From Ischnura elegans (lineage: Eukaryota; Arthropoda; Insecta; Odonata; Coenagrionidae): 64,000 nt of DNA. The notes beneath the pieces were generated by a model that worked only from the letters and a program-made list of their open reading frames with translations, did no database searches and was not told the origin of the DNA. Of the stretch, positions 35,637 through 48,234 are shown piece by piece. The stretch covers positions 63,744,472 through 63,808,471 of the forward strand of contig NC_060257.1 in NCBI RefSeq assembly GCF_921293095.1, written 5' to 3'. The position numbers were made by a program, and so were the translations under genes. Within the stretch, counting starts at the first letter, position 1. The number at the start of each line of letters is the position of its first letter.

Positions 35637-37824
35637 TAATAAAAAAGCATTACGACAGGAAAGTGAACAACATATATATATCTTCCAAAAGTAGTGGGGG
35701 GAAGGGAAGGATGAGACAGAAGAATAAGAGGGGAATTAAGAGGGGGGTAAGAAGCACAAAAAATAGGAAAGAATACATCATAGAGACAAAATAAAATGCC
35801 AAAATTGGGTCATGTCACAATGAATATAAGATGGTGAGAAGTGGGGTGAGGGTAAGGGGGAGAAGTGGGGTAAGGTAAAAACTTTTGGGGAAGGAAAAGG
35901 GGTTATGACGTAGTTACGGAATTACATACAAATATGGGTATGACTTACTTACTCTACTTACTTTAATAATTCAACTTACTTCCTTTTCCTTTTAACTACT
36001 TTCCACTCTATGATAATTCTCCCAAACAAGTTGTCTTCAAAGAATAATTTGTTGCAAAACAATTTCCGCTTAAAATAAATACTGTCCACACTTTACTCCG
36101 GTCACAGAAGCCCCTACACAGATCGAAGAACCAAATGTGGTCTTTGGGGCAAAGTAGGGTTGGAGGTCATACATTTAACAAGTTTCAAATGAGTATAAGA
36201 TGAGAATCATTAAAGAAGATTCTCTAAGAAACAAAAGGGAATCATTTCAGTCGTCAAAAACTAGGATCCTGAAAAGTGTTAGTTTTTAGGAAACGGGAAT
36301 GTAGACAAGAATGGACAGTTCTACAATACTTAGAACCAACAAAAAGTAAATTAATTGAGTAAAATAACTTACTAACAGCAGTAAAAGGATCATTTTTACC
36401 AGACATTGAGTACTTCCATAGACTAGAGAGGAGAAGATGAGAGAAGTAGATAAGTTCTGACGTTCACATTCACCGTATTCAGTTGTAATTTCACACTTTT
36501 ATTTTCTTTTTGACATACATTAAACGGAAGCAGTACCCATGGATCCGAGGCATTACAGATTTCAATAAAATCCAATTTTGGAATAAGTAACAGATACATT
36601 TGCATAAAGACCATCCAACATATTTTTTCTCTCCATTTCCATCAGCAACACAACTGCATTTATCAATAATGGAATGATTTTTTTAATTTCATGCTAGCAT
36701 CAAAACTATTGAACAATATTCATCATTCTTGAGTTCATACTTAAAATTTTATTAATCCCTGTTAAAATAAGGTTAAAATGAATGAAGATAGAAAACTAGT
36801 AGAAAAACAATCCATCTAGCTAATGATTTACAAATCTGGCATTAGCTTCCAAATACAAAACCATAATAAAAATCCCCGCAGCATTCAAGGGTATGACAAG
36901 AATATATTTATGGGTAAGAACAAGTAAATAGAATGAATATAACACGATGGAAGCATTGACCTAACCTGTTTAACACCAGAGTCATCAGTCTGATGGATTC
37001 AGGTGATACGCACTTTGTGAAAAATAGACACACTGAAATTCATAAACCTCAACTTATCATTAAGAATTTTAATACACCCTTGTTATTGGCACAAAAGTAT
37101 CAAAACCAGTTGGTTACATTATAAGCTGTGTTAAATACTACACAGCCAATATTTTTCAATCAAGTCATATGCAGCTGCTATACATTAAGAAAAGCTAAAA
37201 CTATTGATAATTTTAAAGTAAAATTACATCTTCACAAACATCACTCACTCACCTGGAATAAAAATCCATGTAGACTAGAAATGAAGGAGCTTATACAAAT
37301 ATATTTACACATAAGAAGAGATCATAAATATAAATAAGACATCTCACACATGAAATATGCTGTGTTGCAGAAACTTCACAAAACTATGATTTCGACAATT
37401 TTATCTGAATGGCCACTTGAATGCAATACCCATAAGAATCTCTAAGGTATTATAGCTGATTTTAACGAATTTTCAGCAAAAATCTGCAATAAATTTCAAT
37501 TAAAATACATGGTAGACTTGGGTATAAAATGATTCACAGGAATTGCGTTCAATTTTAAAACCTGTCAAATCTAAAACTCCTTTCTTTCACTAATTTCCAG
37601 CTTGATGTCATATTCTGCACCCACTTACGTGATTACAAAACAGTTAATTTGTGCATTATCATGATTATAATCTGATCACAAATTAATGATTTCCATGTCT
37701 GGCACACATCACAGGATAAAAGAAAATAAGATTAGCATGTCTAGATTCCATTTCTTCTTCCATAGCCAAAATACAGTATAGAAATAATTTTCAACAAAAT
37801 GTGCTTGGAGTAGAATCACTTCGA
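35637..37824. other. Intergenic region
   Basis: A purine-rich stretch (GGGGAAGGGAAGGATGAG type) covers about 35694-35900. The rest is AT-rich. No exons, RNA genes or element ends were recognised. Confidence 0.5.
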
Positions 37825-38005
37825 TCACTGATGAATTGTATGTGATCGATGAAGTTCATTCGAAGCAGAGTTCCTTGCTTGAGCCATCATAGACTCAACC
37901 CTAGATGCTGTTTCTCGGAGGGCATCTGACAGTTCAGGAAGATCAGGGAGATCCAGAGAAATGTGTGCCGACAGTCTTTTGTAAACAGATGGCTCCTTTT
38001 TATTC
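37825..38005 (-). CDS. Candidate distal last exon of BORCS8 (or of an unidentified gene)
   Basis: After a TTATTTCAG acceptor the frame reads NKKEPSVYKRLSAHISLD, then LPDLPELSDALRETASR, and stops after RSHTIHQ (60 codons). It needs two bases from the exon before. BORCS8 exon 47253-47142, if cut at AGAAA|GTAGGT rather than read to its TAG, leaves exactly two bases (AA), giving YEETRK-NKKEPS. The intron would be about 9 kb. I do not recognise these residues as part of the human BORCS8 sequence, so the link rests on strand, phase and the lack of another upstream exon. Confidence 0.5.
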
Positions 38006-39185
38006 CTGAAATAATTTACAACCATTAAATCAACTTGTTTAGCAGAACAATACAGTTTTTAATAAGAGAGTTGTTTTATACGGTAAAGTTTCAACACAGA
38101 ACATGCAAATATTTACTTGCCTTTCCACAATTTTTTCACATTTGCAGCAGTTTAGCACTTGAGTATGATCTCATGAAACTTTGAAGAGACGCTTTTCTGC
38201 GTTAAGATTACGGAAGAATGCAATCCTACAGACACAACATGCAAAAATTTGAAAACTGAATACAAATGTTCTCGAGCACAAAAACACAAATGTTCTAAAT
38301 ACACTTATCATTCCCTCTCCCCCATTTCAATTAAAATAAGACAAAACAGGTACATGATGTAAGCATATATTATCTGAAAAATTATTGGTATACCAAATTC
38401 ATACTCCATGAAGTATGTGCCAAAAATATGGAAAAACCTCAATTGAAAATATTTCTTTTGTGTTCCAGATTCTGTGCCATGAAAATAGAACATCAAAACA
38501 GCTTTGACTTGGGATTTCACCTCAAGTTATAAATGCAATAATCAAACTCGACAGTCTCGCTAACATAATCACTTGTCATCCATAATGACAAAAACAGTTC
38601 CCTTTTGTGTAAACAGATTTATTACCAGATTTTATTTAATGGGGATGTTCTTGACACTGATCCTAAGTAATGCTTGATGCTATAAATCCATAATTTAGGT
38701 ATTTTAGTAGCTGACTTTTCTCACTCACGGTAACTTTGAGACCTTTCAAAGGTACAAATGAAACATTTCAATGACACAACAACATATTTTATCAATGGTT
38801 GGAACAGACATTCATGGATATTGAATTTTTATGAATTTAAAAGAGATTATTTAGCAGGTCATTTAAAAATCATGAGCGAACTTAATGCATGTATGTAACC
38901 CATTTCATCTTAAATTTAATTATATTTTGCAAACCAACAACTATGCAGAATACCAAACAGATACTCTGCAATACTAAGCACAGATCACAGGTAAACATCT
39001 CCATTGTCAACTCTTCATGGCATGAGGGCTTTGTTAACAAGGATACAAAATGCCATGCTTTCCTAGCAAAGAAACTCAACAGAGATTTATTTGATTACGT
39101 GGTACTATGGTCCATGCTGGCTATTATTTCATTTCTACATTAAAAAACAGAAATGCTAGCCAACATAGGCTATAGTGGCTACGTA
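38006..39185. other. Intron or intergenic stretch
   Basis: AT-rich. Short opposing frames at 38520-38308 and 38882-39143 show no domain and lack splice-site or codon support. Confidence 0.45.
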
Positions 39186-40554
39186 CAGTAGACTCTCCTT
39201 AATACGAACAACGTTATTATGAAGTTCTCGTTATTACGAAGCGAATCGTTGGTCCCGACGAAAAGGCATATGCTTGCTATAGTAAAAGAAACGTTATTGC
39301 GAAATTTTCGTTTTTACGAAATTACGAACCTCAGTCCCGGTCCCGGCGGCTATAAAATAAACCTTATTACGAAGTTCCCCGTGTAAGCAACGGCATTTAG
39401 GTGCATATTCACTACGCTGAGTTATAATAATCGCGCCGCGTTTAAGTTCTTCTCGTGAACCGCGCCCAAGAGCGTCAATTATGGCTCTTTCTTCAGTGTA
39501 CACGCAACATCATGTAATAAGTTTCATTCCTGTGGAGCCATGGTGACTCACTTGTAACCGCTCGTAAATTGGACGTACAGTAAGTCCTCTTCCTACGCGC
39601 ATTCGATTTACGAATTTTCAGAGATACGAGCATTCAAATTTCGAATTTGGCGCCTTTCAATTTGGCCGATGCTTCGCGGTTTGGCTTGGCGTAGAGGAAC
39701 TGTCACTTTGGGCACAATCTGAACAAAGTATCATTGAATCCGGTGTGAATTTAGGAACTGTTCAGCGTTTCGCCTGTTCATCCTTACCGCGAGTAGTGAT
39801 TTTTTCGGTTCCGGCTGCGTCGCACGCCCAGCTAGATCAGTTCGTAATATCGTGAGCTAGAGCACGATTGTGATTCAGTGTTTCATTTTGTAGGATGACC
39901 GTATTTCTCATGATGCAATTTCATACAGTCCGGCCGGCGAAAGTAGCCCGATGACGGCACAATAGGAGAGGCGGATAACCCTACGCCAGCACGGTTTACA
40001 GTCAATCGCTGCCCAACAAAACCCTCGCCTTATCTCTCAACGTTGTCAACTGCATAAGGTGCACCGAAATATGGCTGATCATCAAAAAAATCCTTTCTTC
40101 GAATCGCCAAAACAAGTGATTCTTCGTCTGGGTCCATCACGCGCGGCGTCCCTTCCGCATCCTTTCTTCGTGGAACCCTTTGTAGGCGTTTCACTTTCTT
40201 AGATGGCAACCCTGCCCCTACCCCGACCTAGACCATTCTGTGTGTCATCGGACAACCCTCAGCGGCCGTGCTGTAGGTTTATCAACTTAGGAACAACGTC
40301 TTGGAACGCAACCAGTGCGTATATCGCACTTACTGTATTCGGGAAGATATCAACCCTCGATTGCGTCGTGCCGCATTCTTCTGCTGAGAAACTGGAATGA
40401 ATTTTCCTGTTTAAACAAATTCCCGCGTAATTTAATCGTGTTTATTAAATACGTTTTTTTAGATGATTCCTGAAAGAAACGTTGATACGAACTTCGTTAT
40501 TACGAACCTCCGGTTTTTCGGTCCCGCTAACTTCGTAATAACGAGAGTCTACTG
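39186..40554. mobile_element. Pogo/Tigger-like TIR element, 1.37 kb, copy 2
   Basis: Starts CAGTAGACTCTCCTTAATACG and ends CGTAATAACGAGAGTCTACTG, flanked by TA. It aligns end to end with 9373-10743, including the shared CCCGGCGG and CGCCTGTTC blocks. No transposase domain was recognised in either copy. Confidence 0.87.
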
Positions 40555-42179
40555 TAGCAACCCAATAAATCCCTGAAAAGCCTTGGCACGGACTTGGAAT
40601 GAAAAAAAAATGCATATAAGCACCCAAAATGCAACTTAGATTATGATTTATTCACAGTTAAATTAAGTTAGTTGAAATAGCCCATTGAATGGCTACCTAT
40701 TTCCTTTAATCAGTCATATAACTATGGCTTCATTTAAAGGAAAGGTCAACAAATATAATACATATTTGCCTTCAGTAGGAAGCCACTTTCTCCTGTATAT
40801 CAAGAGGTTACTGTAAGATGGAAACAGGAGATGTAACGACAAAGAGTAAAAATCAATGCACCATTCTGATGATTAAAAAAATAAGAAAAATAATGGGTAT
40901 CAGAGAAATATTGACCACCACAGACATGTAAATTGTAACTAATGAGAATCTATACCAACACCAAACCTTAAAGCCTGTATGACATTTTCAAATTTATTGG
41001 CCAATAAATAGGCATGCAATATCGTTTAAAATATTGGGCGTTACATACCATATGACACCTATCAATATTTACACGATTATTGGCCGTAACAGTTTTCTAA
41101 TGCCCTGCTAGAGAACGCCATTGTATTTCGATGATTCTATATTGTATACGCATTTGTGTATTTTTGTACGCTTCAATCAAAAGTGAAATAACTTCTTTCC
41201 TCCAGTGTTTTGCAAAGATCTTCTTGTTTTGGCCACTAGGAGGCAACAAAACTGACTTCTGATTGAAGATTGGCAGCGAGAAAATAGAACCTGATCTAAA
41301 TTCCAAATTGGGCAAGAAATTGAGTCCAGTATTGTTAAAAGGATATTGGACTAGAAATTGGTGTGTGTCAGTTGGACCACAATTCCATATCCAAAGGATT
41401 GGCCAAGAAATTGGGAAGTGTCATACGGGCTTAAGGTCTCAGGCAAATAACAGTGCGGTGGGATTACTGATAATTTTTTATTCAAATGTTTCCACAGTTT
41501 TTAAAGGAGGTATAGTGAGATCATGACAGTCCAATCAATGCTAAAGAGTGACCCAAGGCAAGAGAATATCAAACCACAAGAACTCAGAGTAGTTTGGAGG
41601 TTTATGACAAAGTTGTTTAAACTTGCATCATGCAACAATTTCAAAACTAACAAATATGCACCTTCATGCACAGTACTACAAAATTCATTTGAAATGGTCA
41701 TCCACACATAAAAATTTCCAAAGTGTATCTTTCTTTATTTCCCTCGGCATGAGGTCACCATGTCTACAAAGACGAAATAACTATGCACAATCAGTTACCA
41801 CACCATCTCAGTCAGTGCTCCAGGAGAACGTAATGAGAATTTATGAACCATGAAATTTTTAATATTAAATAACTGTAATGACCTGTAAAAGACAGTTCGA
41901 TTCTATCATTGATAAGAAATTTCATCTTACAAGATGAATAGCTTCACCTTTAAAATTAGGGACTAAAGGTACCTAGCAGAAAAACCAAAACAGACAAAAT
42001 TATTGGGCCCTAAACCAATCAGCAATGCCATCTTATTAAGATAGAATTGAATAACACAAAATAAAATATTTGAAATAAGAAACTACAGATGAATAAACAG
42101 ATGAACTGTGAGAGTTACTGGGAGAAACTTGACATCTATGACTAATGAAATGATGATGACCACATAAATTTAACTATTA
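40555..42179. other. Non-coding stretch
   Basis: AT-rich. A minus-strand frame at 41315-41097 (KHWRKEVISLLIEAY) has a faint SANT/MADF-like look but no splice or start context. Nothing else is supported. Confidence 0.4.
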
Positions 42180-42762
42180 CAGTGCAACCTCGATATAACG
42201 ACACCCCACGGTGCACTAATAAACACTCGCTATAGCGAATTGTCGCTTTACCGGAGGTGGAGCAAATAATAGCCAATATACCTGTTGCGAACAGATATAC
42301 AGGAACAGGAGTGGTGCGGCGACAGATAAACATCTATCCCATAAACGTAAGCATAAATCCAGGCGAAAGGCGATGTTTTTTTGCATCACTAAATTTCCTT
42401 ACTCAAATAACGACTAACTATTCAAACAATTTTAAAGCGCCGCACTGAATAAAAATCATGCAAAGCATTGTTTCGTCAATCATTATATTTATCGAACGAC
42501 AGTTTACCACATAAATTTGAGACTGAGCACTCCATTAACTTCATTTCTAACAGATCGCTAGCAATTACAGAGGTTAAGGAGTCTTGATGAAAGTCTTCCG
42601 GCGGTGAAACCCTCGCTATGGCGAGAGCCAACGCCGAAAGGGTCTCGTAAAAACGAATTTTTTAACACGCTTATTATAGGGTCAATTGACGGTGCATCGA
42701 CTATCTCTCGTAATAGCGGGGGTGTCGCTATAGCCCGTACTCGCTTTAACGAGGTTCCACTG
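42180..42762. mobile_element. Pogo-like TIR element (CAGTGSAACCTCG family), uninterrupted, 583 bp
   Basis: Starts CAGTGCAACCTCGATATAACG and ends GCTTTAACGAGGTTCCACTG, with TA on both sides (42178-42179 and 42763-42764). It is non-coding. It serves as the reference for the interrupted copy at 22373-24412. Confidence 0.9.
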
Positions 42763-43384
42763 TATTTAAGTTTATGCTCACACAATCAACTATAAAACTG
42801 AAAAAAATGTATCCACACGATGATAAAACAGTTTAAATAATGCATGTAAAAAACTGATGGAACAAAAGAAACCTTAAGCTGGCTTCACACTATCCTCACC
42901 AGAAATCAATCGTTTATCACCTAGAGTGATCAGATGACCGCTCTGCATAGGACACAAAGGCCTGAAACTTAGGACATCGTGGCAAAATGTATGACACTTA
43001 CATTAGTGGATAGAAAAGTTTACTCTAATTTCAACTTATTATGAAGATAAGCTCAGGCAAAAGCTATTAGCTAGTATATTAGCAAGACAATGACACATAT
43101 AAACAGTATTATATAATTTATTCGTTGATTTTCTCATAAAAAACAAAGTTGAATTTGGCATATTTCACGGCAGATGCAATTTTTTCAGCAACTCAACCTT
43201 ACCCGGCATGCATTCATAGAATCCCTGGCAGTAGTCTAAATTAGGGATATGCGAGTACATACTCAATTCAAGTGCTTCTGATAGTGTTACAAATGTCGCG
43301 TTGAGTTATTTTGATTTCAGAGCTCTCGAGGCCAGTTGCTTCAGAAATCTGCCAAAAGAAGGCGCTATAATCAGAATTGTGTAA

Positions 43385-43622
43385 AGGCCTGTTTAAAAGG
43401 TACTACATTAACCCATACCAGTTGATGTGTAAATGAATGAACGGGCGAATGAATATGAAAATTCACCATGTAACCGCCCAACTTGTGTGAATGCACGAAC
43501 AGAAAATAGAACTTATTCTAATTTGGTTCGTGCATTCATACATTTTCCATTGCGGTCCACAAAAATCATCCATGCAAACAGACATTAACTCATATGGGCT
43601 AATGTATCGTGTGAACAGGCCT
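43385..43622. mobile_element. PIF/Harbinger-like miniature element, 238 bp
   Basis: Ends AGGCCTGTTTA and the complement TGAACAGGCCT, flanked by TAA on both sides, the 3-base target typical of PIF/Harbinger. The inner arms (ACATTAACCC and GGGCTAATGT) also pair. A lone right end of the same family is at about 46878-46893. Confidence 0.7.
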
Positions 43623-43629
43623 TAAGAAT

Positions 43630-46600
43630 CATTTGTAAAGTGGATGTATTGCGTAATTGTCTTGGCCTGGGAATTTCATCTGACTGCCAACTACCTGGCT
43701 AAAAATCACCAAATAATACAGAAAAAAACTTCGTAACCAAAGCAAGGAAGTATTTAAATACACTTTATGCCTCGAAAGATGGCAATGAGACCCTTAACCT
43801 CTCTCAGGGGTAGATATTAAGGTCATTACATATTTTGGTGGGGGGCAGTACATTATTTTCTGCAATACCTTTCAGCGATAATGTATCTGAAGTCTCATAT
43901 GCGTAGACAAGTAGATTTCAGATATTCATCAATTATCTTTAAACATTGCTTAATAAGCTAGCAAAATGAAAACTTCCATTGAAGAGCCATCTTAAATTAC
44001 CGTTTTTTCAGTCTTTCCAGAAATTACAGGGGTGGCTGCAATTTATTTTCCATTTTCTGTTTTCTACTTCTAAAGACCCCATATATTTATATACAGGTAA
44101 TAATAAAACATCGGACTACACATGGATCAACTCCCGAAACCTTTTTGTTCCTTTTAAATTCATCGATAGAGGATAGTCTTCCCCTACTTTGTGGGTTGCC
44201 TAACTTACACAAATTTTCCTCTTTGAGCACTGAAGTTTGCTGCACAGGTTGCCTACTATAAATTTTCCATTTACAATAACTCTGTTCTAAGGTCATAAGG
44301 ATGCAGGATATTTAAAAAAAGTTCAGTTTTCCATAATGGACAATACACGTGCAAAGTATGAATGAAATTGAGGAGTAGCACTATGAGAAGGTTCCTTGTA
44401 AGTTCAACTAAAAAAATATTTTTTTTCAGAGGAATATGATTGACGGAAATTTACATTCATTCTGATGGCTAACATCACTCTGAGTTGCTAAAATATGATG
44501 ATAAATAGCACATTTTGAATACAGAAATGCGCACAAAGCTAGAAAACTATGTAAGGACCTTTAAGGTAGTGCAAAACTCTCTTCCATCTAGTGTTAACAG
44601 GTACTATTTTTGAGGGCCTACATCCTTCATTGTCAAAATGAATGACATGCATGTATGTCTTATTTTTTGTTTTCTTTGTCTCAAAGTCTACTATGTTCCA
44701 AATTCCAGATGGGGATAGATGAGAAATAGATAGATGGTCACACCTACAACTTATTTAGGTTACACAAGAGAGGACAAACACATCGACTGACGGAAGTCTA
44801 CAGGATACCGATTTCAACAGAAAAGATGCAATTTTAAAAAAATACCTTTCCGGACATGGGTGATTACAACGGAACACAGAAAATGTAAGACTACAATGAA
44901 TCAACTTTCAAAGAGAAAGGCTGAGGAAAAATTGTTTCTATACGAGGTATCACTACATGCTGGACTTCAGTACCTACGAGACAGATCATGTGAACCAAAT
45001 GAAGTGTTCATCAATGTAACTACATTACATTACCTTCCTCAAAATTCACAATTCCTCGTCATATTTGTGTTAACCCCACCCCCAGATCTGTCGCATCCAT
45101 GTCTCTCCATGTTCTCTCATAAGTCATCGCCTTGTAATGAATGAAATCAAACTTGGAGTAATTTTCCAAAGTGATGAAGGAACAAAATGCCATAGTATAT
45201 GTAAGAAACAATCAATATCTTTGAGCATATAAAAAGAAGATATGAAGAATAAAGCTCACCATTAATCAAGAGCAATGCTCCTACATTCAATATAGCTTAA
45301 AACACATTTGGGATTATATATTTGCACCTTAGCCTCAGTCACACTTGTCTCAGTGAAATAAAAAACGGACCTTTCAAAGCCCTTCTACCAAGCTTATAAT
45401 GAACAAAAATAGTGAAGTACACAAAATTTATAGACCCAAATACAACAATGTGTAATGTCCAATGTATAGTCCTTCCATTTTCTTTTCTTGACCTGCATTT
45501 AAAACTAAGATTCCTGCCATAAATTTTAATTAGGAAAATTAAATATCTACAGTGAAAAGATTTTTCAACAACGATGACTTTAATCTAATTGTAAGTTAAA
45601 ACAAGTCAAATTTTCTTAGGTCACTTGGGTGAAAATACTTCATCGCCTGGGTACTTCTGACTCCAACTTCCACCTCAACAATACCTATGCTTGACAGGAT
45701 ATCGCATGGATAACAAATTTTCCAGAGGTAATAAAATAAAATAAAGTTTAGCAGCCAGAAAATATATACTATTTCAAATCTTGATAAGAAACTAACTGGT
45801 GAAATTCAAACCTAATTGACACTCAATTATAAGTCGTCAATTTCCTCAATGCAACTGAGAAAATAAAACTTTCCATATCTCAACTGGAATGATTGACATC
45901 TATTCAAAAGTAATGAAATCAACACATCGTCTTCGGGATTATCATGAAATTGAATGGATATACAGGTAAGGTAGGTCTATATCCGAAAAAATCCTAATGT
46001 TCTGTCCGTAGGCCACAATTTTATTAGTTTACGCTTGGGACACAAAATGAAGTACTGGCTGATACTGATGAAAGAACTTCTTTAAACAACAAGTTATCTG
46101 CATTGAAGGACAAAAATACGCTTCTATTCTGAACACTGAAAAATACACTCTAATCTGAAACAAAGATCATAAATATGATGGGAAACCACTTCAAAAACGT
46201 AATTCAACAATGATTTTCTCCATAACTCAATCTTTTGAATTTCCAGATTGGAGCCCATCCCACAAAACAGATAAAATTTTTAATCAATCTACATTCATAT
46301 TACTTAAAAAGAGTTCTAGCTGTGACTAGGCTCATGGAACTAAGTGTAAACATGGTTATGGAACCAATTCCTTGCACCTGGCACATGTAAACTTTCCTTT
46401 ATTACAAGTTCTTCTTTTTTAATTTAATTATGAATCGCTTTCACCAAGTTACGCCTCAAACAATCAATTTTTTCAAAATAATGGATCATAATTTCACTTG
46501 ATGTAGCAAATTGCAACCGGTGACGAGTAACGTCCAAATATTCATGAACATATATGAGTGACTCTCTTTCTTGTTTTACCTTACCATATAGGTTTCTTTC

Positions 46601-47141
46601 CAGATGGAGGTCATTTAATTATTAGGAACTTATCAGAATTGGTAATGAAAATAATCTGGTGAAACTAGCCAAAGATTCCCATGATAGTATTAGATATGGT
46701 TCCCATGCATTTCAACAAAGCTGCAGAGTGAGAGCTGAAGTATTCAAAGGTGAAGAAATGGTAGTCTGGGACAAAAGGTCAGTGATGTGGGGGGTTGAAT
46801 AATCATACAATGAATAATTAATGCTCTACCCTAATCCAGTATATTATAATGACAGGCGAACGTACCATGTGAACAGGCCTTAAGAACCAGTCGCTGTCCT
46901 CCATATTATAACTGTATATGTTGTCATAGTAAAGAAAGTAGTTATATGCACCTTTTTCAACCAAATAAGAAGAGATAAAATAAATGAAAAAGCTCAAATG
47001 AAATAGCTTATTACACAACATGATAGGAGGGAAGAAAGCGCGTATAGACCCAGGGGTAGCCCTCAATCAGGATAAGATTAAATTCTAAAACCAAGTGGTC
47101 ACTAAGACTGCAAATTACATGACTGAGGTTACTCTAAATAC
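43630..47141. other. Long AT-rich stretch, possible BORCS8 intron
   Basis: No supported exon on either strand. A plus-strand frame at 44860-45144 has no domain or splice support. A Harbinger-like end is at about 46878-46893. Confidence 0.45.
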
Positions 47142-47706
47142 CTACTTTCTAGTTTCCTCGTATTTCAACTGCTGTTTATGAAAGACTGCATTTTTTATCA
47201 GGTCTTGGATGTTCAAGAAATGTTGCTCTGCCCCTTCCATCGACTTTACAGCCCTATAAAAAAAATTAAAATAGCTTTACAATCTGGACCATCAACCTGC
47301 TCGGTTAAGAGATGCCACCCGCAATTGCAAAAAAAAACGTTACAGAAGAAAAAAATTATTATGCGATACACACTCACCCAACAGCATACTCCATGTCGTA
47401 GCATCTACCCTGAAGGTCTTGATGAAGCCTTTTTACTTCCACCCTCTTATCAACCATGGGAGGGAGAGCTTTTCGTACATGCTCTTGCAAACGGTAGAAT
47501 GCCAAAGATGGCTCGTTGGCAACTATATGCATGTTTTCCGAAATCCTTTCAGTCGCTAACAAATAAATTTATGTATTAAAATTTACTTATAGGTTAGAGT
47601 AACTAAATTCATAACTTTTCTTTAGCTAAACATGTGAGGCACATACCTTTTTTAACTTTTACTTCCAACTCAGGATCAACCTGAGTTGGTTGAATCGCAG
47701 AAGCAC
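47142..47706 (-). CDS. BORCS8: BORCS8 (BORC complex subunit 8), first exon not found
   Basis: Subunit of BORC, the lysosome-surface complex that recruits ARL8 to move lysosomes along microtubules. Exons on the minus strand: 47706-47647 (ASAIQPTQVDPELEVKVKK), 47555-47378 (TERISENMHIVANEPSLAFY, then RLQEHVRKALPPMVDKR and CYDMEYAVG) and 47253-47142 (AVKSMEGAEQHFLNIQDLI to a stop). Phases join correctly (1 and 2). The NEPSLAFYRLQEHVRKALP block is nearly the same as in human BORCS8, and the last exon aligns with human AVKNLVDSSVYFRSVEGLL. The first exon needs to supply one base of a codon and was not located in 47710-48230. The C-terminus is either the in-frame TAG at 47144-47142 or the exon at 38005-37825. 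It is transcribed head to head with SSR2. Confidence 0.9.
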
Positions 47707-48234
47707 CTGAAAATCAAAAAGAAAGCAGAGTATATTATCGGGCGGAGTTCGCGGTTATTAAGGTTAAAAACTTATTGCATATAAATGTCAGAAATTACCA
47801 ATATAACTCATTTTCCACGTATCTATTTAATGACGTTCTGCTATACCATCGCAGGGCACTAATTTCACTTTTCACTAAATATATTTGGATTCCTAAAAGC
47901 CAAACAATTTACCACGAGTCTGCGCGATCTTTTAATATAAGACAATATAATATAATGCAATTAACACCACACATAAGGACCACTGTTAAATGATGGTTGA
48001 CAGCGAATAAATTACACAAAATTACAGTAAACAAGCAGAACACTTCGTAATTCACGTTTCCCTTGTTTTAATTTGCACTGCTTTTTCAAAGGTAGCGCGA
48101 TATCCGCAAGCTTTTCAGGTGAGGTGGCAGCAGTGAACGGACGTGGACGGCTCCTCGCTTGCTTGCTTGTGACGTCGTCAGCCGGTGGTGTGTGTACTTA
48201 GTAGGTCGGACCGTCTGTGAAGAAAGGGTGCAAA
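47707..48234. promoter_or_regulatory. Shared divergent promoter region of BORCS8 and SSR2
   Basis: About 0.5 kb separates the second BORCS8 exon from the SSR2 first exon, and it must hold both transcript starts. The SSR2-side 180 bases are more GC-rich and TATA-less. They carry GGACGTGG at 48139-48146 and TGACGTCG at 48170-48177, which are ACGT-core sites of the ATF6/XBP1/CREB type. Confidence 0.6.
48139..48177. promoter_or_regulatory. Paired ACGT-core sites upstream of SSR2
   Basis: GGACGTGG and TGACGTCG lie 59-97 bases before the SSR2 start codon. TRAP subunits are known targets of the unfolded-protein response in animals, and these cores fit bZIP factors of that response. Binding is inferred. 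Confidence 0.4.

Noticed and set aside
41097-41315. SANT/MADF-like frame (KHWRKEVISLLIEAY)
   Set aside because: Similarity is limited to a few residues; no start, splice sites or neighbouring exons.
44860-45144. 94-codon plus-strand ORF
   Set aside because: No domain, no splice context and AT-rich non-coding composition.
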